From Sphingomonas sp. (GTDB lineage: Bacteria > Pseudomonadota > Alphaproteobacteria > Sphingomonadales > Sphingomonadaceae): 14,347 bases of DNA. The stretch spans positions 1 through 14,347 of the forward strand of contig JAIERC010000360.1 in the NCBI GenBank assembly GCA_019747165.1, in the 5' to 3' direction. Under the pieces are notes generated by a model that saw only the letters and a program-made list of their open reading frames with translations, was not told the DNA's origin and made no database searches. This document shows, piece after piece, positions 1 to 7,552 of the stretch. Every line of letters begins with the position of its first letter. Positions within the stretch are counted from its first letter, which is position 1. A program made the translations under genes and the position numbers.

Positions 1-347
1 AGCGCGATGGGTGCCGAGTGTCCGGCGATCCTGATTGGCCCGATCCGCGCGCCGCCGCCGCCGACATTGATCGACAAGATGCCGATGTCGAACCCGAAAG
101 ATTTCCCAAACACTTCGGCCTCGTTGCCGAACAGCGAAACGGCGGTCGCACGGGAGAGATAGACGTCGTTCGGCATGCCGGGCGACAGGAACGCCTGCAC
201 TTGCTGGCCATTGATCGTCAGAACCGCCTGGCCATTTTCCGGAACGACAAGCGGCGGAGGGGCGGGTTTTCGGTCTGCCGCGAAAACGCTTGGCAACCAG
301 CAAAACAGTGCCACAGCGGCGACAAGCACAGCCCGGATCGGCGGCAT
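1..347 (-). CDS. Exported protein of unknown function, N-terminal part
   Basis: The first 115 codons of a gene that runs off the left edge; the C-terminus is not in the window. The start ATG (347-345) has AAGGAG six bases upstream. Residues 1-23 form a clear signal peptide: basic start MPPIR, hydrophobic core VLVAAVALFCWLP, then a cleavage-like VFAAD, so the protein is probably secreted or periplasmic. The mature part begins with a Pro-rich stretch, then beta-type sequence (VLTINGQQVQAFLSPG) and a Gly-rich segment. The pattern of a short strand, 'INGQ', a second strand and then x-x-x-G loosely recalls retropepsin-like aspartic proteases, but the DTG/DSG triad is absent (SPG occupies the place), so I do not call a protease. 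The gene lies 44 bases downstream of the SdhAF4 gene on the same strand and may be cotranscribed with it. Function unknown. Confidence 0.75.
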   Translation of the reverse strand, partial: MPPIRAVLVAAVALFCWLPSVFAADRKPAPPPLVVPENGQAVLTINGQQVQAFLSPGMPNDVYLSRATAVSLFGNEAEVFGKSFGFDIGILSINVGGGGARIGPIRIAGHSAPIA

Positions 348-391
348 TAATGGCTCCTTGTCGCTCCCTGATTGGTTCAACCGTTAGCCAC

Positions 392-559
392 TCAAAAATC
401 CACCGCAATCCCCTTCAATTCCCAATCGCCGTAGCGCACCGGGTTGAGGCCCAGCGGGTCTTGTTCGGTCGCGTCGGTCACCACCGGCTCGGGCGTCGGC
501 AGCGGCGGGCTCTTGGAAAGATGGGCGGGTGGCTTCACATGGGGCGGGCGCTGGCCCAT
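392..559 (-). CDS. Succinate dehydrogenase assembly factor 4 family protein (DUF1674)
   Basis: A 55-residue protein ending in the family signature: DPLGLNPVRYGDWELKG (residues 34-50) followed by a C-terminal IAVDF. This matches the SdhAF4/DUF1674 consensus of a PxRYGDWExKG block ending in DF at the extreme C-terminus. The N-terminal half is Pro-rich and low in complexity, as is common in this family. In mitochondria SdhAF4 binds flavinylated SdhA and aids assembly of complex II; a similar role here is inferred from the family. The start ATG (559-557) has GGAG seven bases upstream. The reading frame is open further upstream, but family length and the ribosome site favour this start. The gene is divergent from rsmB across about 56 bases; DUF1674 beside rsmB is a familiar alphaproteobacterial arrangement. 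Residues 1-33 carry little recognisable signal. Confidence 0.88.
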   Translation of the reverse strand: MGQRPPHVKPPAHLSKSPPLPTPEPVVTDATEQDPLGLNPVRYGDWELKGIAVDF

Positions 560-615
560 GGCGGGTCTCCAAAGATGATCTGCCCTGAAATCGGGCCTGA
601 CAGGAGCCGTTGCAA

Positions 616-1923
616 GTGCGTCCCCCTCAATCAACCGCAAAACCGGCTGAAGATGCCCCCGGCGTACCCGTTCGTCGCGCGGCGCTGCGTGTGCTCGATG
701 CAGTGATCCGGCGCGGGACACCGCTTGAACAGGCATTGGGGCCAGCGTCGCGCGATATCTCGCGCGCTGACGATCGCGCGCTCGTCCATGTGATTGCCGC
801 CGAAACATTGCGGCGGATGGCTGATCTCGATGCGTTGATCGATTCAGCTACCCAGCGCGCGCTGCCCGATGATGCCAAGGCGCGGATGGCGCTGCGCATC
901 GCGCTTGTCCAGGCGCTGGCGCTGGGGACACCCGCGCATGCCGCAATCTCGACGGTGCTGCCGCTGGTCGATGGCGGCCCCAGAAAGCTCGTCCATGGCG
1001 TGTTCGGCACGCTGGTGCGCGGCAATGCGACGCTGCCCGAACATCCCGCGCTGCCGATGCCCGTCGCGCTGCGCTGGCAAGCGGCCTGGGGCGATGCGAT
1101 GGTCACGGCCGCCGAACGCGCCTTGGCGGTGCCGCCAGCGCTTGACCTGACGCTCGCCGATGCTGCCCAGACCGACGATCTTGCCGTGCGGTTGAATGGG
1201 GTGAGCCTGATGCCGGGCCATCTCCGCCTGGCTGATCACGCCGCGATCCCCGATATGGAGGGCTTTGGTGAGGGCAGTTGGTGGGTGCAGGATCTGGCTG
1301 CATCGCTGCCCGCCCGGCTGATCGGGCGCGGCGAGGGCCATGTTCTGGACATTTGCGCGGCACCGGGGGGCAAGACGTTGCAGCTCGCCGCGGGCGGTTG
1401 GAAGGTGACGGCGGTTGATAACAACGAAAGTCGTCTGGCGCGACTTCGCGATAATCTCCAACGCACGCATCTTCAGGCGAACATCGTCACCGCCGATGCG
1501 CTAAAATGGGCACCGCACGCGCCCGCCGATGCGGTGCTGCTCGATGCGCCGTGCAGCGCGACCGGTATTTTCCGCCGCCATCCCGATGTGCTCCACCGCG
1601 TGCTGCCGTCGCATATTACCGAGATGGCCGCGCTCCAGGCGCAATTGCTGGCGCGTGCCGCTGATTGGGTGCGGCTGGGCGGCGTGCTGGTCTATGCGGT
1701 CTGTTCGCTCGAACCGGTCGAGGGCGAGGCGCAGCTTGAGGCCTTTCTGGCCAGCCGCGCCGATTTCGCGATTGATCCAGTGCTGCCCGACGAGCTGCCG
1801 GCGGGCATGACCGCGCATCCCCGCGGCTGGCTGCGCACCCTGCCGGGGACATTATCCGATCCGGGCAATGATCTGGGCGGGTGTGACGGCTTTTTCATCG
1901 TGCGGATGAGGCGCACCGCCTGA
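616..1923 (+). CDS. rsmB: 16S rRNA (cytosine(967)-C(5))-methyltransferase RsmB
   Basis: A SAM-dependent RNA m5C methyltransferase of 435 residues, expected to act on C967 of 16S rRNA during ribosome assembly. The N-terminal ~130 residues are a NusB-like helical domain (starting VRRAALRVLDAVIRRG). The C-terminal catalytic domain shows SAM motif I at residues 243-253 (VLDICAAPGGK), motif IV DAPCS with Cys313, and motif VI YAVCS with Cys363; two conserved cysteines are diagnostic of RsmB/RsmF-type enzymes, the motif VI Cys being the nucleophile. Motif VI is usually YxTCS; here Val replaces Thr. Start: AGGAG at 602-606 lies nine bases before GTG 616 but only three before an in-frame TTG at 610, so 616 is preferred; the longer form would add two residues. 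First gene of the plus-strand block; the stop lies 4 bases before the tandem repeats upstream of rpe. Confidence 0.95.
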   Translation: MRPPQSTAKPAEDAPGVPVRRAALRVLDAVIRRGTPLEQALGPASRDISRADDRALVHVIAAETLRRMADLDALIDSATQRALPDDAKARMALRIALVQALALGTPAHAAISTVLPLVDGGPRKLVHGVFGTLVRGNATLPEHPALPMPVALRWQAAWGDAMVTAAERALAVPPALDLTLADAAQTDDLAVRLNGVSLMPGHLRLADHAAIPDMEGFGEGSWWVQDLAASLPARLIGRGEGHVLDICAAPGGKTLQLAAGGWKVTAVDNNESRLARLRDNLQRTHLQANIVTADALKWAPHAPADAVLLDAPCSATGIFRRHPDVLHRVLPSHITEMAALQAQLLARAADWVRLGGVLVYAVCSLEPVEGEAQLEAFLASRADFAIDPVLPDELPAGMTAHPRGWLRTLPGTLSDPGNDLGGCDGFFIVRMRRTA

Positions 1924-1926
1924 CGC

Positions 1927-1971
1927 GAAATCTTGCCGGTCGAAAACTTGACGGCAGAAATCTTGCGGGCA
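1927..1971 (+). repeat. Three tandem 15-bp repeats between rsmB and rpe
   Basis: Three adjacent 15-base units: GAAATCTTGCCGGTC (1927-1941), GAAAACTTGACGGCA (1942-1956) and GAAATCTTGCGGGCA (1957-1971). All share GAAA, then CTTG, then GG at fixed positions. The array begins three bases after the rsmB stop codon. Each unit contains a TTGnnGG heptamer resembling an alphaproteobacterial -35 box (TTGACGS), and the third lies at the right distance from the candidate rpe -10 box. Function unknown; it could bind a regulator or be a local duplication. Confidence 0.8.
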
Positions 1972-1990
1972 CGGCGCACTCTGCTACATG
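1963..1990 (+). promoter_or_regulatory. Candidate rpe promoter, possibly giving a leaderless mRNA
   Basis: TTGCGGG (1963-1969), a 13-base spacer and GCTACATG (1983-1990). This resembles the Caulobacter housekeeping consensus TTGACGS-N10-14-GCTANAWC, with 5 of 7 and 7 of 8 positions matching. Transcription would begin about six bases downstream, at or next to ATG 1997. No Shine-Dalgarno sequence is visible before either ATG, which fits a leaderless transcript. Prediction from sequence only. Confidence 0.45.
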
Positions 1991-1996
1991 CCCGTC

Positions 1997-2659
1997 ATGC
2001 TGCACCCCGTCCGTATCGCGCCGTCCATCCTTTCCGCCGATTTTGCCCGTCTGGGCGAGGAAATTCGCGCGATCGACACGGCGGGCGCGGACTGGATCCA
2101 TGTCGATGTGATGGATGGGCATTTCGTGCCCAACATCACGATTGGTCCCGCCGTGATCAAGGCGCTGCGCCCGCATACGACCAAGCCGTTTGACGTGCAT
2201 TTGATGATTTCCCCGGTTGATGCGTATCTGGATGCCTTTGCCGATGCCGGTGCCGATACGATTACTGTCCATCCAGAGGCGGGCCCGCATCTTCACCGCA
2301 CGCTGCAGCGGATCAAGGCGCTCGGCAAGCGCGCTGGCGTCGTGCTCAATCCTGCCACGCCGGCCAAGATGCTCGATTATGTGCTGGAAGAGGTCGATTT
2401 GGTGCTGGTGATGAGCGTCAACCCCGGTTTTGGCGGGCAGAGCTTCATCACCTCGCAGCTCCGCAAGATCGAGGCGATCCGCAAGATGATCGACAAGCTG
2501 GGCAAGCCAATTGATCTTGAGGTCGATGGCGGGGTGGATGCAGTGATTGCGCGCGCCTGTGTCGAGGCAGGGGCCGATGCGCTGGTGGCGGGCACGGCGG
2601 CGTTTCGCGGCGGCGCTGATCATTATGCCGCCAATATCGCGGCCCTAAGGGGATCGTGA
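1997..2659 (+). CDS. rpe: Ribulose-phosphate 3-epimerase
   Basis: Interconverts D-ribulose 5-phosphate and D-xylulose 5-phosphate in the pentose phosphate pathway; a cytosolic metal-dependent TIM barrel. The 220-residue protein is full length. It shows IAPSILSADFA near the N-terminus, HVDVMDGHFVPN with metal/catalytic residues His35 and Asp37, DVHLMI with His69, VMSVNPGFGGQSF (the phosphate/substrate loop region) and EVDGGV with Asp177 as the second catalytic acid, then GADALVAGTAAF near the C-terminus. Start choice: ATG 1997 gives MLHPVRIAPSILS, the usual family N-terminus, and lies six bases after a promoter-like -10 box; ATG 1988 would add three residues but lies inside that box. No ribosome binding site precedes either. 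The stop overlaps the start of the heparinase-like gene (GTGA), indicating translational coupling. Confidence 0.96.
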   Translation: MLHPVRIAPSILSADFARLGEEIRAIDTAGADWIHVDVMDGHFVPNITIGPAVIKALRPHTTKPFDVHLMISPVDAYLDAFADAGADTITVHPEAGPHLHRTLQRIKALGKRAGVVLNPATPAKMLDYVLEEVDLVLVMSVNPGFGGQSFITSQLRKIEAIRKMIDKLGKPIDLEVDGGVDAVIARACVEAGADALVAGTAAFRGGADHYAANIAALRGS

Positions 2660-4392
2660 CCGACCTGGGTGATCGCGAGACCGGTGCCGACGGGATCGAA
2701 GAGGGCAAGCGGCTCGTCAGGTTGGGCGGCGACAAGGGACTGTCGCTCGCACAGCACCTGGCCGAACGGCTTCACCGGCTGAGCTGGCGGACCCCGATCC
2801 ATGGATTACGGCTGAAGGGGCGCTATCCGCTCAAGCTGATCGCCGTGCCCGACGATCCCTTTCTTGGCGATCTGAAGCGTGGTGCAGCGCTGCTGGAGGG
2901 CATAGTCGCCGTGCGCGGCGAACAGCGATCGATCGATACGCTCAATCTCGCCAAGCCCGATTTTTCGAAAAGCATGGCTGATTATCTGCACAGCAGCGCC
3001 TGGTTGCGGGATTTGTCGAGCGTCGCCACCCGTGCGCAGGCCGCCTCCATCGCCGAACAGCTGATGCGGGCTTGGCTGGCAGCGCATGCCGATACCGTGG
3101 CCGAGCCGGCCTGGCGCGCGGACCATTGGGGGCGGCGGATCATGGCCTGGACGGCACATGCGCCGCTAATCCTGTCATCGGCGGATCTCGTCTATCGCTC
3201 GCTGGTGCTCAATACGCTGGCGCGGGGCGCGCGGCATCTTGATCGCTGTGCGGACAAGGTGCCGCCCGGTGCGCCACGGATCGCCGCCTGGTGCGGGGTT
3301 GTCACCGCCGGGCTGCTGATCCCGGTGGGCGATGTCCGGCGCAGGATGGGCGAAGCGGGGTTGAACCGCGCCATTGATGCATCGGTGTTCAATGATGGCG
3401 GATCGGTGGCGCGCGCGCCTGCCGCGCAGCTCGATATCATCATGCTGCTCACCGCGCTCAGGGAAGCCTATGTCGCCCGCAGACTGGAGCCGCCCGCCCG
3501 GCTGGAGGAGACGATCAACGCGATGGTGCCAGCGCTGCTTGGCATTTGCCTTGGCGATCACGGGCTATCGAGCTGGCAAGGCGGCGGGCCGGTACCGGGC
3601 AGCGTGGTTGATCAGGTGGTCACCGCCACTGGCGTGCGGGCCCGGCCGCTGCGCCAGGCGCGCGATTGGGGCTATCAACGACTGTCGGCCGGGCAAAGCG
3701 TGCTGATCATCGACGCCGCCCCGCCGCCCGTCGCGCGACTGGTCGAGGGGGGCTGCGGATCGACGCTGGCGTTTGAGTTTTCCGATGGTGCCCAGCGGCT
3801 GATCGTCAATTGCGGCGGTGCCCGCAGTGTCACCGCGCCCGTTTCTGTCGGCTTGGCAGAGGGGCTGCGGACGACGGCGGCGCATTCCACCCTGGTGGTT
3901 GGTGACAGCAATTCCACCGCCATTCACAGCGATGGCACGCTTGGTCGCGGCGTTGGTGAAGTCGAGTTGAGCCGTCAGGAAAGCGAGTCGTCGAGCCGGA
4001 TCGAGGCCAGCCATGATGGCTATGCTCGTCGCTTCGGCTTTCTGCATCGCCGCCAGTTGATTCTCTCCGCCGATGGGCGCGATTTGCGGGGTGAGGATAT
4101 GTTGTTGCCGGCCGGGCGGAAGCGCAAAGCGAGCATGACGGCGTTTGCCGTGCGTTTTCACCTTGGCGCTGGTGTCGAAGTCTCGCCGACCGCGGATGGC
4201 CAGGCGGCGCTGTTGCGATTGCCGTCGGGATCGCTTTGGCAGTTTCGCTGCCGGGGGGGCGCGCTCGGGATTGAAGACAGCCTGTGGGTCGATGGCGATG
4301 GCCGCCCGCAGCCAACCCATCAACTGGTCGTCACCGCCGAAGCCCCGGCGGGCGGCGCCAATGTCAGCTGGGCCTTGAAGCGCGCGCGCTGA
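2656..4392 (+). CDS. Heparinase II/III family protein
   Basis: A 578-residue protein of the heparinase II/III-like (alginate lyase-type fold) family. The N-terminal ~330 residues are mostly helical, as in the family's alpha/alpha toroid, and include DHWGRRIMAW at 156-165. The C-terminal part from about residue 360 is the beta-sandwich region: FEFSDGAQRLIVNCGG, then TTAAHST with His410, and a terminal LGIEDSLWVDGDG segment typical of these proteins. No signal peptide or membrane segment is visible, so it is predicted cytosolic, which is odd for a polysaccharide lyase; the substrate is unknown. The GTG start (2656) overlaps the rpe stop and is preceded by AAGGGG; purH follows after 33 bases. 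A heparinase-like gene beside purH is a recurrent alphaproteobacterial arrangement, which may point to a conserved cellular role rather than use of external polysaccharide (inference). Confidence 0.88.
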   Translation: MTDLGDRETGADGIEEGKRLVRLGGDKGLSLAQHLAERLHRLSWRTPIHGLRLKGRYPLKLIAVPDDPFLGDLKRGAALLEGIVAVRGEQRSIDTLNLAKPDFSKSMADYLHSSAWLRDLSSVATRAQAASIAEQLMRAWLAAHADTVAEPAWRADHWGRRIMAWTAHAPLILSSADLVYRSLVLNTLARGARHLDRCADKVPPGAPRIAAWCGVVTAGLLIPVGDVRRRMGEAGLNRAIDASVFNDGGSVARAPAAQLDIIMLLTALREAYVARRLEPPARLEETINAMVPALLGICLGDHGLSSWQGGGPVPGSVVDQVVTATGVRARPLRQARDWGYQRLSAGQSVLIIDAAPPPVARLVEGGCGSTLAFEFSDGAQRLIVNCGGARSVTAPVSVGLAEGLRTTAAHSTLVVGDSNSTAIHSDGTLGRGVGEVELSRQESESSSRIEASHDGYARRFGFLHRRQLILSADGRDLRGEDMLLPAGRKRKASMTAFAVRFHLGAGVEVSPTADGQAALLRLPSGSLWQFRCRGGALGIEDSLWVDGDGRPQPTHQLVVTAEAPAGGANVSWALKRAR

Positions 4393-4425
4393 GCGGGCAG
4401 GGGTGCCGCCATCCTGGAGATTGAG

Positions 4426-6015
4426 ATGACCCCCGTTCCCATCACGCGCGCGCTGCTATCGGTTTCCGACAAGACCGGCATTGTCGATCTTGGCCAGGCA
4501 TTGGTGCGCCACGGGGTTGACCTGGTCTCAACCGGGGGAACGGCCAAGGCGCTCCGCGATGCCGGGTTGGCGGTGCGCGATATCAGCGCGCTGACCGGTT
4601 TTCCTGAAATGATGGACGGGCGGGTGAAGACGCTCCACCCGATCGTCCATGGCGGGCTGCTCGCGGTGCGCGATGACCCCGCGCATGTCGCGTCGATGGT
4701 CGAGCATGGCATCGGCGCGATCGATCTGGTCGTCGTCAATCTCTATCCGTTTGAAGCGACCGTGGCGAAGGGCGCTGATCGGCCCGAAATTATCGAGAAT
4801 ATCGATATTGGCGGGCCATCGATGGTGCGATCGGCAGCAAAGAACCACGCCTTTGTCGCGATCGTCACGGATCCGGCGGATTATGGCGCGCTGATCGCCG
4901 AAATGGATGCACATGGCGGCGCAACCACGCTCGCCCTGCGCCGTCGGCTCGCCGCGCGGGCCTTTGCGACCACGGCGGCCTATGATGGCATGATCGCGAG
5001 TTGGTTCGGCTTTGCTGACCAGGGGGAACAATTTCCTGAAACGCTGCCGCTGACCCTGAAGCGCGGCGATATTCTGCGCTATGGCGAAAATCCGCACCAG
5101 TCGGCGGCTTTTTATGCAGCAACCGGCCCGGCGGCGCGCGGTATCGGCCAGGCGCGCCAGGTGCAGGGCAAGGAACTCAGCTATAATAATTACAATGATG
5201 CCGACGCCGCGCTCGACCTGGTCAGCGAATTTCGCGATGCCGCGCCGACCTGTGTGATCGTCAAACACGCCAACCCCTGCGGCGTCGCCACCGCCGCCAC
5301 CATCGAGGCGGCCTATGCAGAGGCGTTTGCCTGCGACACGGTATCGGCCTTTGGCGGGATCATCGCGCTCAACCGCCCGCTCGATGCAGCAACCGCGCAG
5401 GCGATTACGGGTATCTTCACTGAAGTCGTCATCGCGCCCGATGCCGATGAAGAAGCGATTGCGTTATTTGCGGCCAAGAAGAATCTGCGGCTGTTGCTGA
5501 CCGGGCCGCTGCCCGATCCGGCACGCGGCGGGCTATTCGCCAAATCAATCGCAGGCGGCTGGCTGGTCCAGTCGCGCGACAACGGGGCGGTTGGCGACGA
5601 TGCGCTGAAGGTGGTGAGCAAACGCCAGCCGACGGTGCGCGAACTCGCCGATTGCCGTTTCGCCTGGACCGTCGCCAAGCATGTGAAGTCCAACGCGATC
5701 GTTTACGCTAAGGATGGGGCGACGGCAGGCATTGGGGCTGGCCAGATGAACCGGCTGGAATCGGCACGGATCGCGGCCTGGAAAGCGCGCGATGCCGCTG
5801 AAAAGGCAGGCTGGCCGCAACCCCGCACGATCGGTTCGGCAGTCGCATCGGATGCGTTTTTCCCCTTTGCCGATGGCTTGCTGGCCGCGGTTGAAGCGGG
5901 CGCGACGGCAGTGATTCAGCCGGGCGGGTCGATTCGCGATGCCGAGGTGATTGCAGCCGCGGATGATGCCGGGCTGGCGATGATCTTCACCGGCATGCGG
6001 CATTTCCGCCACTAA
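4426..6015 (+). CDS. purH: Bifunctional AICAR formyltransferase / IMP cyclohydrolase PurH
   Basis: Catalyses the last two steps of de novo purine synthesis: formyl transfer from 10-formyltetrahydrofolate to AICAR, then ring closure to IMP. The 529 residues match the usual length. The N-terminal MGS-like cyclohydrolase domain (about 1-150) shows LLSVSDKTG (10-18), STGGTA (35-40), GRVKTLHP (65-72) and ENIDIGGPSMVRSAAKN. The transformylase domain shows RYGENPHQ (218-225), KELSYNNYNDADAAL, VKHANPCG with catalytic Lys280-His281, DTVSAFGG, GAGQMNRLES and the C-terminal TGMRHFRH typical of PurH. ATG 4426 has GGAG six bases upstream. It follows the heparinase-like gene by 33 bases and is likely the last gene of the rpe operon. 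It is convergent with the flippase gene. Confidence 0.98.
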   Translation: MTPVPITRALLSVSDKTGIVDLGQALVRHGVDLVSTGGTAKALRDAGLAVRDISALTGFPEMMDGRVKTLHPIVHGGLLAVRDDPAHVASMVEHGIGAIDLVVVNLYPFEATVAKGADRPEIIENIDIGGPSMVRSAAKNHAFVAIVTDPADYGALIAEMDAHGGATTLALRRRLAARAFATTAAYDGMIASWFGFADQGEQFPETLPLTLKRGDILRYGENPHQSAAFYAATGPAARGIGQARQVQGKELSYNNYNDADAALDLVSEFRDAAPTCVIVKHANPCGVATAATIEAAYAEAFACDTVSAFGGIIALNRPLDAATAQAITGIFTEVVIAPDADEEAIALFAAKKNLRLLLTGPLPDPARGGLFAKSIAGGWLVQSRDNGAVGDDALKVVSKRQPTVRELADCRFAWTVAKHVKSNAIVYAKDGATAGIGAGQMNRLESARIAAWKARDAAEKAGWPQPRTIGSAVASDAFFPFADGLLAAVEAGATAVIQPGGSIRDAEVIAAADDAGLAMIFTGMRHFRH

Positions 6016-6035
6016 TTGGTATCACGGATACCGAT
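6015..6035. terminator. Small hairpin between convergent purH and flippase genes
   Basis: GGTATC-ACG-GATACC (6018-6032) forms a six-bp stem with a three-base loop, extendable by T-G, T-A and A-T pairs to nine. It fills the 19-base gap between the two stop codons exactly. No T-run follows on either strand, so it is not a canonical intrinsic terminator; it could block or stabilise both 3' ends. Confidence 0.35.
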
Positions 6036-7552
6036 CAGGCGGCGGCACGGGGTTTCCGCTTGAACAGTGCGCGATCCTCTGGCCCAAAGGCCCATTTCCA
6101 CAGCACAAAAGCATAGCTCGCCGCGATCGCAGGCAAGCCAAGGACCAGTTCAACCCATTCAAACCGGTGCGGCAGGGCAGTAAAGGCCGTGCCGATCGCG
6201 ATTGCGACAAGCGCCGCCCATAGCATTGGCCAGCGCCAGCCCGATACCGGTGCACCCAGCAGCGAAGACAGCAGCCGTGATTTGATGGTTGAGGTGATCG
6301 CATAGGATAGCATCAGGGCAACCGCTGGCCCCGCTGCTTGATAATTGGGGGGCCAACCGACCGCGCGCATCGCAAAGATCAGGGCAAAACTCAGCCCAAT
6401 CTGGACCATCAGCATGATGACGGAGATCATGAGATTACGATGGCGCGCGACATAGACCAGCGCACTTTCGGACACCGCCGCCATCGAGGAAACAACTTCT
6501 GCGGTTAGCAAAAATGCCAGCGCCGCGGTGCCGGCAACGAATTGCGGTCCGATTGTCCCCATCACGGCTTCGCCGGGGACTGATCCCATCAATGCCAGGC
6601 AGCCTTGCGCAGCCATGATCCAAAAACCCACCTGCCTGATCTGTCGCGCTACGGCCTGTTTGTCGCCGCGCGCCAGGCTGGTGGTGATGACGGGCCCCAA
6701 GATCGGATCGAAACTGCTCTTCAGCCGACCAGGCAGCGAGGCGATCTGCTGCGCCATATAATAGATACCGACCACCGCTGGCGCGAAGAGCTGGCCCAGG
6801 ATGAAGCGATCGACATTGCGCGTTGCCCAGTCGATCGCATCGGCACCGGCAAGCGGCATATTCTGGCGCGCCAGCGTCGCGATCGTCGCTAGCCTTGGCT
6901 TCCAGCCGTGCGGTATGCCGTAACTGCGGACAAAGGGGACGATCGAGGCGATCAGCGCCGCGACCATTGAGAGCATATAGGCGATTTCCAGCCCATCATG
7001 CGGGGCGATGAAATACAGGCCGGTGGCGGCGATGCTGATTGTCCAGGGCTCGATCACGGCCCGCGCCGTCACCGTCGCCCTGACATTATGGCGATAGGCA
7101 AGCGCGGCGAGCGTCAGATCGGACCAGGCGATGGCAACGACGATTCCCGGCAGCAGCCGCGCGATGCCCATCGGCGCCCCCGCCCGGTACATGATGCCGG
7201 GAAAGGCGAACAGCAGCGCGCTTGCGATCACCGACGCGATCAGGGCAACGGCGAGCGCATCCCAGGCGACATGCGCATGCGGCCGGTCGCTTTCGGAAAG
7301 CGCCTGGGCCAGACCGCGTTTCATGCCCAAGGTCGCGATCAGCGCTGCGAGTTCCACCGCCACTACGGCAAGCGCGAACCGCCCGACCATATCGGCCCCG
7401 TAAAGCCGCCCAGCAACGAACAGAAACGGCACGCGCGCGGCCAGCCGCAGCGCAAAGCCAAAGACATTGGTCCGCCCGCCCTTTGCGATGGCGGCAATAT
7501 CGTCTGATGCCGGGGAAGCAAGGGATGCAGGCGTGGGCGGCGCAACCGTCAA
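6035..7552 (-). CDS. Polysaccharide/lipopolysaccharide flippase-like membrane protein (MOP superfamily)
   Basis: A 505-residue integral membrane protein with roughly 12-14 hydrophobic segments spread along its length, the size and layout of Wzx-type oligosaccharide flippases. Supporting features are the early FALRLAARVPFLFVAGRLYG segment, a central ATRNVDRFILGQLFAPAVVG segment (the family's 'aDrf.lg.l.g...vG.Y' region) and a basic cytoplasmic tail ending FKRKPRAAA. It would move a lipid-linked sugar across the inner membrane; the cargo cannot be inferred because no glycosyltransferases or polymerase are nearby. The start is TTG (7552-7550), sharing TTGA with the polA stop (7551-7549), so translation is probably coupled to polA; no better start is seen close downstream. 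Nearby upstream bases are G-rich but hold no perfect Shine-Dalgarno. Identity as a flippase rather than another MOP member is moderately sure. Confidence 0.85.
   Translation of the reverse strand: MTVAPPTPASLASPASDDIAAIAKGGRTNVFGFALRLAARVPFLFVAGRLYGADMVGRFALAVVAVELAALIATLGMKRGLAQALSESDRPHAHVAWDALAVALIASVIASALLFAFPGIMYRAGAPMGIARLLPGIVVAIAWSDLTLAALAYRHNVRATVTARAVIEPWTISIAATGLYFIAPHDGLEIAYMLSMVAALIASIVPFVRSYGIPHGWKPRLATIATLARQNMPLAGADAIDWATRNVDRFILGQLFAPAVVGIYYMAQQIASLPGRLKSSFDPILGPVITTSLARGDKQAVARQIRQVGFWIMAAQGCLALMGSVPGEAVMGTIGPQFVAGTAALAFLLTAEVVSSMAAVSESALVYVARHRNLMISVIMLMVQIGLSFALIFAMRAVGWPPNYQAAGPAVALMLSYAITSTIKSRLLSSLLGAPVSGWRWPMLWAALVAIAIGTAFTALPHRFEWVELVLGLPAIAASYAFVLWKWAFGPEDRALFKRKPRAAA

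Noticed and set aside
1895..2623. Open frame of 242 codons on the minus strand opposite rpe
   Set aside because: It overlaps the whole of a well-supported rpe gene and has no recognisable motif.
3565..4323. Open frame of 252 codons on the minus strand opposite the heparinase-like gene
   Set aside because: Shadow frame in high-GC DNA; the plus-strand gene has family motifs and operon context.
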